The position numbers were made by a program, and so were the translations under genes. 15,394 nt of DNA, from assembly GCA_947374315.1 (NCBI GenBank), contig CANCBK010000038.1:1-15394 (forward strand). Reading direction: 5' to 3'. Shown one piece after another: positions 1-6,904 of the stretch. The stretch is from Burkholderiaceae bacterium. GTDB taxonomy: Bacteria; Pseudomonadota; Gammaproteobacteria; Burkholderiales; Burkholderiaceae. The notes under the pieces are model-generated. The model saw nothing but the letters and a program-made list of their open reading frames with translations. It searched no databases and had not been told where the DNA came from. How positions within the stretch are numbered: position 1 is the stretch's first letter; every line of letters begins with the position of its first letter.

Positions 1-1
1 G

Positions 2-586
2 GTGATTGGTTTTGACTCCGGCTATTTGGGATGGATATTCTCCTTCATTGTGGCGCTTTGCCTGCCTGCTGGATATGCCCTATTGGGAGCCGGCTGGCTG
101 ATTATGAAGACGTCTGGCGAGTTACAACTAAAGGCGGTGGGCTGGGCAAGAAGGTGTTTATTATTAACGGCTCTAGGCGTTGGGATCATTTCTGTAGCGA
201 CACCATTCTTTAGTTCAGAGATTGCGGCTAAGTGGTTTAACTTTCCTAATATCTTTTTCTTATTGCCTTTTCCAGCTCTGACCCTGGCATGTTTTGTCTT
301 AATTGATTTGAGCTTGCTAAAAATGCAAAGAGATGAGCCAGCGCCAGTTTGGATTCCTTTTGCCCTTAGCGTAGCCATTTTTATTTTGGCTTTTTTAGGA
401 ATTGCTTACAGCATGTTCCCTTATATCGTCGTTGACAAAATGACAATCTGGGAAGCGGCATCAGCTACAGAGTCATTGTGGGTCATATTTTGGGGGGCTA
501 TAGTGGTGTTACCGACCATCATTGGATACACCATTTATTCCTACAAAATCTTCTGGGGCAAAACAGAGCCGCTGAGTTATTACTGA
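2..586 (+). CDS. cydB: Cytochrome bd / cyanide-insensitive quinol oxidase subunit II, C-terminal part
   Basis: This is the 3' part of a terminal quinol oxidase subunit II gene; the 5' end lies outside the window, and the GTG at position 2 is an internal Val codon, not a start. The 194 visible residues carry several hydrophobic membrane segments. They show CydB-family signatures: a GAGWLIMKTSGELQ stretch near residue 30, then YSMFPYIV and KMTIWEAASATESL around residues 137-158, and a C-terminal VVLPTIIGYTIYSYKIFWGK helix. The subunit pairs with haem-bearing CydA in the inner membrane and completes quinol-dependent reduction of O2. The short tail ending in LSYY is more like CioB-type than E. 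coli CydB; that subtype call is tentative. No cydX or DUF2474 partner is convincingly seen downstream. Confidence 0.93.
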   Translation: MIGFDSGYLGWIFSFIVALCLPAGYALLGAGWLIMKTSGELQLKAVGWARRCLLLTALGVGIISVATPFFSSEIAAKWFNFPNIFFLLPFPALTLACFVLIDLSLLKMQRDEPAPVWIPFALSVAIFILAFLGIAYSMFPYIVVDKMTIWEAASATESLWVIFWGAIVVLPTIIGYTIYSYKIFWGKTEPLSYY

Positions 587-626
587 TGGAGTGGTATGGG
601 CGTCGCTTTAATCGATGCTCACTGAA

Positions 627-729
627 CATCCCTCTAAAGGATGCTTGATGCATGGGGCACCCCGATCATGACAGGGGGGCGTCATCCTTGTGTCGGCGGA
701 ATCCCCGCCACACCACCAAACTGAGTGGT
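627..729 (+). other. Cluster of four small inverted repeats downstream of cydB; possible structured RNA
   Basis: Four potential hairpins follow one another: CATCC/GGATG (627-643), ATGAC/GTCAT (about 668-685), GTGT-C-GGCGG with CCGCC-ACAC around a 5-nt loop (690-713, nine pairs with one bulged C), and ACCAC/GTGGT (712-729). No reading frame across this stretch gives a recognisable protein. It could be the 3' UTR of the oxidase operon, a small RNA ending at the terminator at 883-903, or decayed repeat sequence. I see the pairing; the function is unknown. Confidence 0.35.
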
Positions 730-881
730 ACTCCTTGCGTGGATCAAAATAACTCAACCAAATCCGCCTCATATAAATACCCAAGAAAGTTTTGTACAGA
801 AAGTTTGCCTATGGTTAGGCCAACCTTACAGGGTAGAAAGCGACAGTACGGTCTATTGGAGAGTTGAAAATCTTTGAGTCC

Positions 882-905
882 TAATCCTTTAATCAGGATT
901 TTTCT
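882..905 (+). terminator. Rho-independent terminator upstream of sorA
   Basis: The stem AATCCT (883-888) pairs with AGGATT (895-900) around a six-base loop, and a run of five T's (899-903) overlaps the 3' arm. It would end transcription coming from cydB or from the hairpin-rich stretch before it, which separates sorA from that unit. The stem is short and A/T-rich, so strength is modest. Confidence 0.5.
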
Positions 906-1111
906 ACTCTGTTTCTGGACTGGGGTATCCAGCTCTAGACATCCATTTGCCGGTCAAGTGGCCACTTAATCAACGCTCATTTAAGGTCGGTGTATGAAAT
1001 GTCATTTTAGGCGGCATTTTTAATGCGCGATGAGGGTAATCACCAACGCATGCTTCTATAAAAGTAGCTATTCTGATGTCAGCATAAAAAAATACTGTGG
1101 AGGAGGCATCC
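906..1111 (+). promoter_or_regulatory. Upstream region of sorAB with 12-bp palindrome
   Basis: No coding sequence is evident here. The region holds a perfect 12-bp palindrome AAGTGGCCACTT at 956-967, a CTGGA/TCCAG inverted repeat (915-932) and a looser ATGCG/CGCAT repeat around 1023-1050. The strong Shine-Dalgarno GGAGGAGG (1099-1106) lies five bases before the ATG at 1112 and fixes the sorA start. A promoter should lie here because a terminator precedes it, but I cannot name a clear -35/-10 pair. Confidence 0.4.
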
Positions 1112-2332
1112 ATGAATTCAGAAAACTTTACCAATAGACGTAAAGTTATTACAGCGGCATTGGCTGGTGGAGCCAGCTCATTATTGCCATCTTGGGCAAT
1201 GGGTGCAGAGAAAACGAATTTACCAATGGCTTATGGCGAACGTGAACTCATGGCGTTTCCTGAAAAGAAGCCCATGATTGTGCTGACCTCTAGGCCTCCG
1301 CAATTAGAAACCCCATTTAAGTATTACGACAATCATGTCATTACGCCAAATGATGAATTCTTTGTGCGTTATCACATGGCTGGTATTCCAACATCGATAG
1401 ACCCCAACACCTATAGATTAAAAGTTGGCGGTAATGTAGAAAAGCCTTTAGAGATTTCTCTAGAGTCTTTAAAGAAAAACTTTCCGTCTCAACGCATTGT
1501 TGCCGTTAATCAATGCTCTGGTAATAGTCGTGGCTTATTTGAACCCAGAGTGAACGGTGGACAACTAGGCAATGGTGCGATGGGTAATGCCGCTTGGGTT
1601 GGGGTTGCCTTAAAGGACATTCTGAAAGCGGCCAATCCTGGGCGCGGTGCCAAGCAAGTGACTTTTAATGGTTTAGATCAACCTGTATTGCCAAGCGATT
1701 CTGATTTTGTAAAAGGTTTAGATATTGACCACGCGATGGATGGCAATGTCATGGTTGCTTATCAAATGAATGGAACAGATATTCCATTCTTGAATGGTTA
1801 TCCAATCAAGTTGATTGTTCCTGGCTATTATGGAACCTATTGGGTTAAGCACCTGAGTGAAATACAAGTAGTTGATGATGTTTATAACGGCTACTGGATG
1901 AATCCTGCTTATCGTATTCCTGATAATGACTGTAACTGTGTTGCTCCAGGAACAGCGCCCTCAAAAACGATTCCCATTAATCAATTTACGATTCGATCAT
2001 TCATTACGAACTTCACAGACAGCAGTGTGGTGACAGTGGGCAGGCCCATTCAGGCAAGAGGCATTGCCTTTGATGCGGGCTATGGCATCAAAAAAGTATT
2101 GTTCTCTCAAGATAATGGACAGAATTGGACAGAGGCGAGATTGGGGCAAGACCTTGGTCGTTTCTCATTTAGAGAGTGGCGTATTGAATTTACGCCAAGA
2201 CAAAAAGGTACATTGGATTTGAGGGTCAGAGCATTCAATCATGCCGGCCAAGTTCAGCCGATGACTGCAAGCTGGATGCCTGCAGGTTATATGCGAAATA
2301 TTGTCGAGACTGTTAAAGTCACCGCGGTTTAA
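1112..2332 (+). CDS. sorA: Periplasmic sulfite dehydrogenase molybdenum subunit (SorA/SoxC family)
   Basis: Sulfite oxidase-family molybdopterin enzyme of 406 residues, predicted to oxidise sulfite to sulfate in the periplasm and pass electrons to the cytochrome encoded next. The N-terminus has a Tat-type leader: NRRK near residue 10, a hydrophobic stretch, and likely cleavage before AEK. The family's Mo-ligating cysteine is Cys135 within VNQCSGNSRG. The segment PGYYGTYWVKHLSEI is typical of the Mo domain, and the C-terminal third (from about residue 290) matches the Ig-like dimerisation domain, with FSQDNGQNW. A GTG 15 bases upstream is in frame but lies inside the GGAGGAGG ribosome site, so ATG 1112 is chosen. 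The immediate monohaem cytochrome gene favours SorAB over thiosulfate-oxidising SoxCD; no other sox genes are in view. Confidence 0.9.
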   Translation: MNSENFTNRRKVITAALAGGASSLLPSWAMGAEKTNLPMAYGERELMAFPEKKPMIVLTSRPPQLETPFKYYDNHVITPNDEFFVRYHMAGIPTSIDPNTYRLKVGGNVEKPLEISLESLKKNFPSQRIVAVNQCSGNSRGLFEPRVNGGQLGNGAMGNAAWVGVALKDILKAANPGRGAKQVTFNGLDQPVLPSDSDFVKGLDIDHAMDGNVMVAYQMNGTDIPFLNGYPIKLIVPGYYGTYWVKHLSEIQVVDDVYNGYWMNPAYRIPDNDCNCVAPGTAPSKTIPINQFTIRSFITNFTDSSVVTVGRPIQARGIAFDAGYGIKKVLFSQDNGQNWTEARLGQDLGRFSFREWRIEFTPRQKGTLDLRVRAFNHAGQVQPMTASWMPAGYMRNIVETVKVTAV

Positions 2333-2342
2333 GGAGAAGAAC

Positions 2343-2654
2343 ATGAAAAAAATTATTCTTCTTCTGTCCGCTCTTGCTTTGGCACAAATTGCTCAAGCCA
2401 AAACAATTGAGCTACCAGCCGATACTGTTTTATGGAGGCCATCGGATTTACCGGGCTATCAACTGACCTTGCAGAAGTGCTCTACTTGTCATTCAGCTCA
2501 CTACGCCGAATATCAACCTCCTAATACTGGAGTTGGTTATTGGAATGCTCAGGTTTTGAGAATGAAAAATGTATTTAAGGCGCCCATAACGGATGAGGAA
2601 GTTCCAATCATAGTTGATTATCTAAATAAGACTTATGGGCCCAATAGGAAATAA
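2343..2654 (+). CDS. sorB: Monohaem cytochrome c subunit of sulfite dehydrogenase
   Basis: Small exported cytochrome of 103 residues. It has a Sec signal peptide (MKK, then a Leu/Ala-rich core, cleavage after AQA near residue 19), a haem-binding CSTCH at residues 46-50, and a plausible axial ligand Met74 in VLRMKNVF. It follows sorA by 10 bases, and its ribosome site AAGGAG overlaps the sorA stop, so the two are co-translated. The size and the WRPSDLPGY/YWNAQVLRM pattern fit the cytochrome partner of SorA-type sulfite dehydrogenases, which takes electrons from the Mo centre and feeds soluble cytochrome c or an oxidase. An in-frame upstream start at 2301 lies inside sorA, lacks a leader and is rejected. 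Confidence 0.88.
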   Translation: MKKIILLLSALALAQIAQAKTIELPADTVLWRPSDLPGYQLTLQKCSTCHSAHYAEYQPPNTGVGYWNAQVLRMKNVFKAPITDEEVPIIVDYLNKTYGPNRK

Positions 2655-2670
2655 GGCTTCATATCCTAGG

Positions 2671-2725
2671 TCTTAGTCGATTCCGCCCCGGTCACCAAAA
2701 CTACCTACGGGTGGTTTTTTCATTT
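2671..2725 (+). repeat. tRNA-3'-end-like/terminator repeat, copy A
   Basis: Shortest copy of the dispersed repeat. AGTCGATTCCGCCCCGGTCACCA at 2675-2697 in two parts (T-loop-like GTCGATTCC, then a C-rich arm ending in CACCA) runs directly into the hairpin without the AGAAACACC linker of other copies. It follows the sorB stop by about 16 bases. Confidence 0.7.
2698..2720 (+). terminator. Terminator of sorAB
   Basis: The arm AAACTACC (2698-2705) pairs with GGTGGTTT (2710-2717), including one T:G pair, around the loop TACG. It is followed by more T's. Placed just after sorB, it should end the sulfite dehydrogenase transcript. Confidence 0.82.
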
Positions 2726-2765
2726 GATGGGTATTATTAAAGCACCCAACCATTGGAATAAGAAA

Positions 2766-3449
2766 ATGCTCAAACTGTACTTTCACCCATCTCCGAATCC
2801 GATCAAAGTTGCCCTCTATTTAGAGGAGACCAATACACCTTATGAGATTGTTGTTACCGATACTCGTAAAGGTGATCAGCACAAGCCAGAATTTAGGGCG
2901 ATTAATCCTAATGGCAAGACTCCTGCTTTAGTTGATGACGATATTAAGGTTTTTGATAGTACAGCCATCATGCTGTATTTGGGGGAGAAGATTGGCAAGT
3001 TCATGCCAGCCAAAACGCCAGAGGCGCATGCGGAGTTTTATTCATGGCTCATGTTTCTGGCTACAGGAATCGGCCCTTATTGTGGGCAGTTAGTCCACTT
3101 CAAGCATTTTGCGCCAGAGCCTAAGGAGTATGCGGTCAATCGCTATGATTTTGAGGCATGGCGTCATTGGGAGATCTTAGAGGCTCGTTTATCTAAACAG
3201 CCTTACATGTTGAAAGAGTATGGGATGTTGGATATGTCCGTGTGGGCATGGGCAAGAATGATTCCTTTCTTCTTGGGTGAAGGTGCTTGGGATAAGTTGC
3301 CTAGCGTGAAGCGTTTGTTGGATGAGATTAATGCCAAGCCAAGCGCCCAAACTGTTGAGGCCATCAAGGCTAAGTACACCTTCAAGACCGAGGTGGATGA
3401 AGAGTCTAGAAAGAACCTCTTTCCAAGTAATGAGAGACTTAAGGGGTAG
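2766..3449 (+). CDS. Glutathione S-transferase family protein
   Basis: GST-fold protein of 227 residues. The N-terminal thioredoxin-like domain is clear: MLKLYFHPSPNPIKVALYLE at residues 1-20 (Ser9/Asn11 at the position where the catalytic Ser or Cys of bacterial GSTs lies), the cis-proline loop NGKTPAL with Pro53, and the glutathione-contacting FDSTAI at 63-68. The rest is an all-helical C-terminal domain rich in Trp. The ATG at 2766 is chosen because it gives the canonical GST start; in-frame TTG/ATG codons at 2724-2729 sit on the tail of the preceding terminator. The ribosome site is weak (GGAAT). It is flanked by terminators, so it is likely monocistronic. The substrate cannot be read from sequence; a truncated paralogue lies at 6905. 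Confidence 0.9.
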   Translation: MLKLYFHPSPNPIKVALYLEETNTPYEIVVTDTRKGDQHKPEFRAINPNGKTPALVDDDIKVFDSTAIMLYLGEKIGKFMPAKTPEAHAEFYSWLMFLATGIGPYCGQLVHFKHFAPEPKEYAVNRYDFEAWRHWEILEARLSKQPYMLKEYGMLDMSVWAWARMIPFFLGEGAWDKLPSVKRLLDEINAKPSAQTVEAIKAKYTFKTEVDEESRKNLFPSNERLKG

Positions 3450-3465
3450 GATGAGATCTTCTGGA

Positions 3466-3530
3466 CCTCGGTCGATTCTGCCTCAGGCCTCCAAGAGATA
3501 CCAAAACCACCTTAGGGTGGTTTTTTCATT
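3466..3530 (+). repeat. tRNA-3'-end-like/terminator repeat, copy B
   Basis: The segment 3466-3493 starts CCTCGGTCGATTCTGCC and ends GGCCTCCA, resembling the T-loop and acceptor end of a tRNA or tmRNA. The linker AGAGATACC leads into the AAAACCACC hairpin. It lies 16 bases after the GST stop codon and before the arsenic operon. Confidence 0.72.
3503..3526 (+). terminator. Terminator of the GST gene
   Basis: The arm AAACCACC (3504-3511) pairs perfectly with GGTGGTTT (3516-3523) around the loop TTAG, with a run of six T's (3521-3526). It separates the GST transcript from the arsR promoter. Confidence 0.88.
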
Positions 3531-3552
3531 TATTGTCACAATCATGAAATAT

Positions 3553-3576
3553 ATATTTCCATATAATTGGAAATAT
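3553..3576 (+). promoter_or_regulatory. ars operator/promoter: 8-bp inverted repeat around a TATAAT box
   Basis: ATATTTCC (3553-3560) and GGAAATAT (3569-3576) form a perfect inverted repeat with an 8-base spacer that contains a consensus -10, TATAAT (3562-3567). The right arm overlaps the arsR ATG at 3575. This is the expected place for the ArsR operator, so repression would block RNA polymerase directly. The -35 is poor: TTGTCA at 3533-3538 is 23 bases from the -10. A start seven or eight bases after the -10 would fall on the arsR start codon. Confidence 0.65.
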
Positions 3577-3904
3577 GAAAAATACACAAGCGATTTCGGC
3601 CTTCCTCGCGCTGGGGCAGGAAACCCGTCTCAATGTATTTCGCCTCATTGTTCAGAGGGGCGCTACTGGTTTAACGCCAAGCCAAATCATTGAGAAACTC
3701 GGTATTCCAAACGCCACTCTAAGCTTTCACCTTAAAGATTTAGTTGATGCCGAACTACTCTTAGTGGAGCGTCAAAGTCGTAATCTAATTTATCGCCCAA
3801 ACGCCCAGCAGGTTCAAAAGTTAAGTGAGTTTTTATTAGATAACTGCTGTGGTGGTAAATCATGTATCCCTGCCCACCCCCTCAAGAAAGCCAAAGCCAG
3901 ATGA
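3575..3904 (+). CDS. arsR: ArsR-family arsenite-responsive repressor
   Basis: Winged-helix repressor of 109 residues. It begins with the family pattern AISAFLALGQETRLNVFRLI, and the recognition helix region is IPNATLSFHLKDL (residues 44-56) followed by the wing VERQSRNLIYR. The C-terminus has three cysteines, Cys91, Cys92 and Cys97 (NCCGGKSC), and lacks the ELCVCDL site of E. coli ArsR. This resembles the C-terminal triad known from Acidithiobacillus ArsR, so As(III) or Sb(III) binding there is inferred. It should repress its own operon through the inverted repeat at 3553-3576, which overlaps its start codon. There is almost no room for a Shine-Dalgarno site. Its stop overlaps the arsC start (ATGA). 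Confidence 0.92.
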   Translation: MKNTQAISAFLALGQETRLNVFRLIVQRGATGLTPSQIIEKLGIPNATLSFHLKDLVDAELLLVERQSRNLIYRPNAQQVQKLSEFLLDNCCGGKSCIPAHPLKKAKAR

Positions 3905-4380
3905 AGCAATACAACATTCTCTTTTTGTGCACTCACAACTCGGCACGATCAGTATTGGGCGAGGCATTAGCCTCCACCCATCCAAGCGGGAAGTTTGTTG
4001 GTTATTCGGCAGGCTCAACCCCTGGTACTTCAGTGAATCCATTGGCTAAAGAATTAGCGTTAGAGATGGGTTACGACGAAAGTAAATTGAGAAGTAAGAG
4101 TTGGGATGAGTATGGCCTGCCTGATGCTCCCAAGATGGATTTCATCATTACCGTTTGTGATAATGCGGCTGGTGAACAATGCCCATTTTGGCCGGGAAAT
4201 CCAGCAACGGCCCACTGGGGATTCCCCGACCCGTCGCAAGTACAAGGCACTGATTTAGAAAAGAAGGCTGCTTTTGTCAGCGTTATGAATGGGCTTAAAA
4301 AACGCATCGATATTCTTGCCGCAATGCCTTTAGATAAGTTAGATTCAATGAGCTTAAAGGAGATTCACACAAAATCATGA
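3901..4380 (+). CDS. arsC: Arsenate reductase, low-molecular-weight phosphatase type
   Basis: Cytosolic enzyme of 159 residues predicted to reduce arsenate to arsenite. The phosphatase-like P-loop is LCTHNSARS with nucleophile Cys10, and the relay cysteines are Cys86 (TVCDNAAG) and Cys94 (EQCPFWPG). HWGFPDPS supplies the conserved general-acid Asp110. The spacing matches the thioredoxin- or mycothiol-independent LMW-PTP class with three redox cysteines, not the glutaredoxin-linked plasmid R773 ArsC. The start at 3901 overlaps the arsR stop by ATGA, implying translational coupling; the in-frame ATG at 3862 lies inside arsR and would add 13 unrelated residues. Its product arsenite is the substrate of the transporter encoded next. 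Confidence 0.93.
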   Translation: MKQYNILFLCTHNSARSVLGEALASTHPSGKFVGYSAGSTPGTSVNPLAKELALEMGYDESKLRSKSWDEYGLPDAPKMDFIITVCDNAAGEQCPFWPGNPATAHWGFPDPSQVQGTDLEKKAAFVSVMNGLKKRIDILAAMPLDKLDSMSLKEIHTKS

Positions 4381-5417
4381 GCCAAATTACCCAAAAACTT
4401 TCCTTTTTAGATAGATACCTCACGGTTTGGATATTTGCTGCAATGGCAGTAGGTATTGGCTTAGGATATTTTGTGCCAAGTGTCGAAGGATTTATTAATC
4501 AATTTCAATCGGGTACAACGAACATTCCCATTGCTATTGGTTTGATATTGATGATGTACCCGCCCTTTGCAAAGGTCAAGTACGAAGAATTGCCTGATGT
4601 ATTCAAAGATAAAAAAGTCTTTGGCTTGGCATTTTTACTCAACTGGATCATCGCTCCAACACTCATGTTTTTACTAGCAATTACTTTTGTGCCTAACCAG
4701 CCCGAGTACATGGCAGGCTTGATTCTTATTGGTATCGCTCCTTGCATTGCCATGGTGATTGTATGGAACGATATAGCCAAGGGCTCTACAGAATATGCCG
4801 CAGGTTTAGTGGCATTTAATGCGGTATTCCAAGTTTTATTCTTTAGTTTATATGCCTATTTCTTCTTAACTGTTTTGCCGCCCTATTTTGGTTTTGCTGG
4901 CTCAGTAGTCAATATTACGATGAGTGATATTGCTATAACAGTTGCCATATATCTTGGCGTACCTTGTGTATCAGGCTTTATTACTCGCTTTGTAATGTTG
5001 AAGTTTGTGTCTAAGGATTGGTATCAGAATGTCTTTGTGCCGAAAATTAGCAAGATGACTTTGATTGCTTTGCTCTTTACGATTGTGGTGATGTTTAGTT
5101 TGAAGGGTAAGTTAATTCTTCAGTTGCCAATGGACGTGGTCACTATCGCTATTCCGTTATTGGTCTTCTTCTTGGTGATGTTCCTTCTCACCTTTTTCAT
5201 CACCATCAAGATGGGCGTTGATTACAAGCGATGCTGTACTTTGTCATTTACAGCATCTAGCAACAATTTTGAATTGGCTATCGCCGTTGCCATTGCTGTG
5301 TTTGGGATCAACTCGGGGGCGGCATTTGCGGCTGTGATTGGCCCATTAGTTGAAGTGCCAATTATGGTGGGATTGGTTTCAGTAGCCCTGTTCATTCAAA
5401 AGAGATTCTTCGCCTAA
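4377..5417 (+). CDS. acr3: Acr3-type arsenite efflux permease
   Basis: Inner-membrane protein of 346 residues with about ten hydrophobic segments, of the Acr3 (ArsB/BASS-fold) family. Diagnostic motifs are [18 protein letters not shown] with Cys123, needed for arsenite transport in studied Acr3 proteins, and [20 protein letters not shown] with Glu299 on a late membrane helix. A second cysteine pair, Cys286-Cys287, precedes that helix. It exports the arsenite made by ArsC, driven by the proton gradient. Its ATG overlaps the arsC stop (ATGA), so arsR, arsC and acr3 form one tightly coupled operon. No arsA, arsD or arsH is seen. The only inverted repeat after the stop, GTCG/CGAC at 5421-5435, lacks a T-run. 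Confidence 0.94.
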   Translation: MSQITQKLSFLDRYLTVWIFAAMAVGIGLGYFVPSVEGFINQFQSGTTNIPIAIGLILMMYPPFAKVKYEELPDVFKDKKVFGLAFLLNWIIAPTLMFLLAITFVPNQPEYMAGLILIGIAPCIAMVIVWNDIAKGSTEYAAGLVAFNAVFQVLFFSLYAYFFLTVLPPYFGFAGSVVNITMSDIAITVAIYLGVPCVSGFITRFVMLKFVSKDWYQNVFVPKISKMTLIALLFTIVVMFSLKGKLILQLPMDVVTIAIPLLVFFLVMFLLTFFITIKMGVDYKRCCTLSFTASSNNFELAIAVAIAVFGINSGAAFAAVIGPLVEVPIMVGLVSVALFIQKRFFA

Positions 5418-5429
5418 TTTGTCGTTTAA

Positions 5430-5519
5430 GGCGACAGTCTAGAATTGGGGTCGGGTAACCGTCCGGCAGCAAGGGTGGCAATTTCAAAACTAGAGGCTTT
5501 GGTGCCGCAAGCCGCATAA
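5430..5519 (+). pseudogene. Possible 3'-end remnant of an unknown gene before the flavin reductase
   Basis: An open stretch of 29 codons without a start codon ends in a TAA that is fused to the AAGGAG ribosome site of the next gene, as in a normal operon junction. The peptide ends RPAARVAISKLEALVPQAA, which looks like the amphipathic end of a real protein. Upstream the frame is closed by a TAA at 5427. One reading is that the arsenic operon or a deletion replaced the body of the gene that once preceded the flavin reductase. I do not recognise the family, and chance cannot be excluded at this length. Confidence 0.35.
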
Positions 5520-5528
5520 GGAGTTGTT

Positions 5529-6146
5529 ATGGCAGAAATGTATTCATATGAACCTAAAAGTGGACATGGTTTGCCGCACGATCCTTTTAATGCCATTGTC
5601 GGTCCAAGACCAATTGGCTGGATCTCTACGCAAAGTAAATCAGGTGTTGTGAACCTGGCGCCCTATAGTTTTTTTAACGCCTTTAACTATGTTCCACCCA
5701 TCATTGGATTTTCTAGTGTTGGCTACAAAGACACCCTAAGAAACATTGAAGAGACTGGTGAGTTTGTTTGGAACCTGGTCACTTCAGATTTGGTGGAGGT
5801 CATGAATCAATCGTGCGCCCCATACCCATCAGAGGTAAGCGAGTTTGATGCTACCGGTCTTGAGCAAGTCAAATCTACTGTCGTGATACCACCTAGAGTG
5901 GCTAAAACAAAGGCTGCCTTCGAATGTAAATGTACAGAAATCATTCAGCTCAAAGGTATTTCGGGAGAAAAGGCGCAGACTTGGTTGGTGCTGGGAGAGG
6001 TTGCCCAAATCCATATTGATAAATCTTTGTTAAAAGAGGGTGTTTACCAAACTGCTGAAGCGGGCCATGTACTTAGGGGCGGCGGTCCAGCAGATTACTT
6101 TACTATTGGCAAAGAGCAACTCTTTAAGTTATATCGCCCTCAGTAG
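5529..6146 (+). CDS. Flavin reductase-like FMN-binding split-barrel protein
   Basis: Protein of 205 residues of the flavin_reduct / FMN-binding split-barrel family. Characteristic elements are AIVGPRPIGWIST (about residues 22-34), NLAPYSFFNAFNYVPPIIGFSS (split between about 42 and 63), KDTLRNIEETGEFVWNLV (about 67-84) and the late AGHVLRGGGPADYF. Members bind FMN and either reduce free flavin with NAD(P)H or act as oxidoreductases on small substrates; the specific role is not readable here. It starts at ATG 5529 after a clear AAGGAG site with five-base spacing. No monooxygenase partner is next to it. The following haloacid dehalogenase gene is 61 bases downstream on the same strand and may be co-transcribed. 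Confidence 0.88.
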   Translation: MAEMYSYEPKSGHGLPHDPFNAIVGPRPIGWISTQSKSGVVNLAPYSFFNAFNYVPPIIGFSSVGYKDTLRNIEETGEFVWNLVTSDLVEVMNQSCAPYPSEVSEFDATGLEQVKSTVVIPPRVAKTKAAFECKCTEIIQLKGISGEKAQTWLVLGEVAQIHIDKSLLKEGVYQTAEAGHVLRGGGPADYFTIGKEQLFKLYRPQ

Positions 6147-6207
6147 TCTGAACTTGAAATGTCTTTTTAAACGACAATAGAAATTATCATAAAAAGTAGG
6201 AGACAGC

Positions 6208-6891
6208 ATGTATAAGCTCATCGCTTTCGATGCGTATGGAACACTATTTGATGTGTATTCCATGGGGCAGTTGGCAGAGGAATTATTTCCAGGGCATGGC
6301 CAGGCCCTTGCCTTGATGTGGCGCGATCGTCAAATTGAATACACTCGCCTTGTCACCATGAGTGATCCCAATCCAAATGGCAGTAAACACTATCTGCCAT
6401 TTTGGGATCTAACCATTGCCTCACTACGCTACGTCTGTAAACGCATGGGACTCAATCTGACCACCCAATGTGAACAGCGGCTGATGGATCAGTACGCCAA
6501 GCTCACTGGCTTTGAAGATAGCTTGAGTGTTCTCAAGGCTATTAAGGAAAAAGGCATTTCAACTGCGATTTTGTCGAACGGCAGTAGAGAGATGCTCGCT
6601 ACCGTAGTGGAGAGTAATGGCTTAAAGTCTTACCTAGATAAGGTTGTAACGATTGAAGATGTGCGCCTATTTAAAACAGCGCCACAAGCCTATGAACTTT
6701 TACTAAAGGCATTCCCGGTTAAGAAAGAAGAAATTCTTTTCGTATCCAGTAATGCTTGGGATGCGCTAGCGGCTAAGTGGTATGGCTTTGATGTTTTTTG
6801 GGTCAATCGCCTTGGGCACCCATTTGAGGAGATTGGTAAGAGGCCAAACTATGAAGGCGCTTCATTAACCAAAGTTTTAGAAGTCATTTAA
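6208..6891 (+). CDS. (S)-2-haloacid dehalogenase, type II (HAD superfamily)
   Basis: Cytosolic HAD-fold enzyme of 227 residues that hydrolyses L-2-haloacids such as L-2-chloropropionate to D-2-hydroxyacids. Residues known to be catalytic in Pseudomonas L-DEX can be matched with a constant offset: nucleophile Asp8 and Thr12 in FDAYGTLFD, Arg39 in MWRDRQIEYT, Ser123 in LSNGS, Lys156, Tyr162, and Ser180, Asn182 and Asp185 in FVSSNAWD. The C-terminal FWVNRLGHPFEEIG is a type II hallmark. The length is normal, so the enzyme should be intact. AGGAG lies eight bases before the ATG. A truncated GST gene follows 13 bases after the stop, suggesting the two once formed an operon. The native substrate could be a natural haloacid; this is inference. 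Confidence 0.93.
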   Translation: MYKLIAFDAYGTLFDVYSMGQLAEELFPGHGQALALMWRDRQIEYTRLVTMSDPNPNGSKHYLPFWDLTIASLRYVCKRMGLNLTTQCEQRLMDQYAKLTGFEDSLSVLKAIKEKGISTAILSNGSREMLATVVESNGLKSYLDKVVTIEDVRLFKTAPQAYELLLKAFPVKKEEILFVSSNAWDALAAKWYGFDVFWVNRLGHPFEEIGKRPNYEGASLTKVLEVI

Positions 6892-6904
6892 TCAAGAATT
6901 CATC

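Noticed and set aside
586..648. 20-codon frame overlapping the cydB stop (ATGA), starting MEWYGRRF, as a possible CydX or DUF2474 subunit
   Set aside because: The overlap is suggestive, but there is no hydrophobic helix, which every CydX or DUF2474 protein needs, and no frame change restores one convincingly.
652..867. 71-codon frame in the cydB-sorA gap
   Set aside because: It has no ribosome site, has Pro/Arg/Cys-rich composition with no fold signature, and covers the hairpin cluster; most likely chance.
2671..3530. tRNA genes ending at the CCA of repeat copies A and B
   Set aside because: No matching 5' acceptor strand, D-arm or anticodon arm can be found upstream; the preceding bases belong to the ends of sorB and GST.
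3322..3693. 123-codon + frame from the end of the GST gene into arsR
   Set aside because: It crosses a terminator, the repeat and the arsR operator, and is an out-of-frame shadow of two well-supported genes.
5445..5500. GC-rich stretch with GGTCGGGTAACC and CCGGCAGCAAGG that briefly resembled a structured RNA such as SRP RNA or a riboswitch
   Set aside because: It lacks the long closing stem and conserved loops of SRP RNA and of the riboswitch classes I know; a gene remnant in frame with the TAA at 5517 explains it better.
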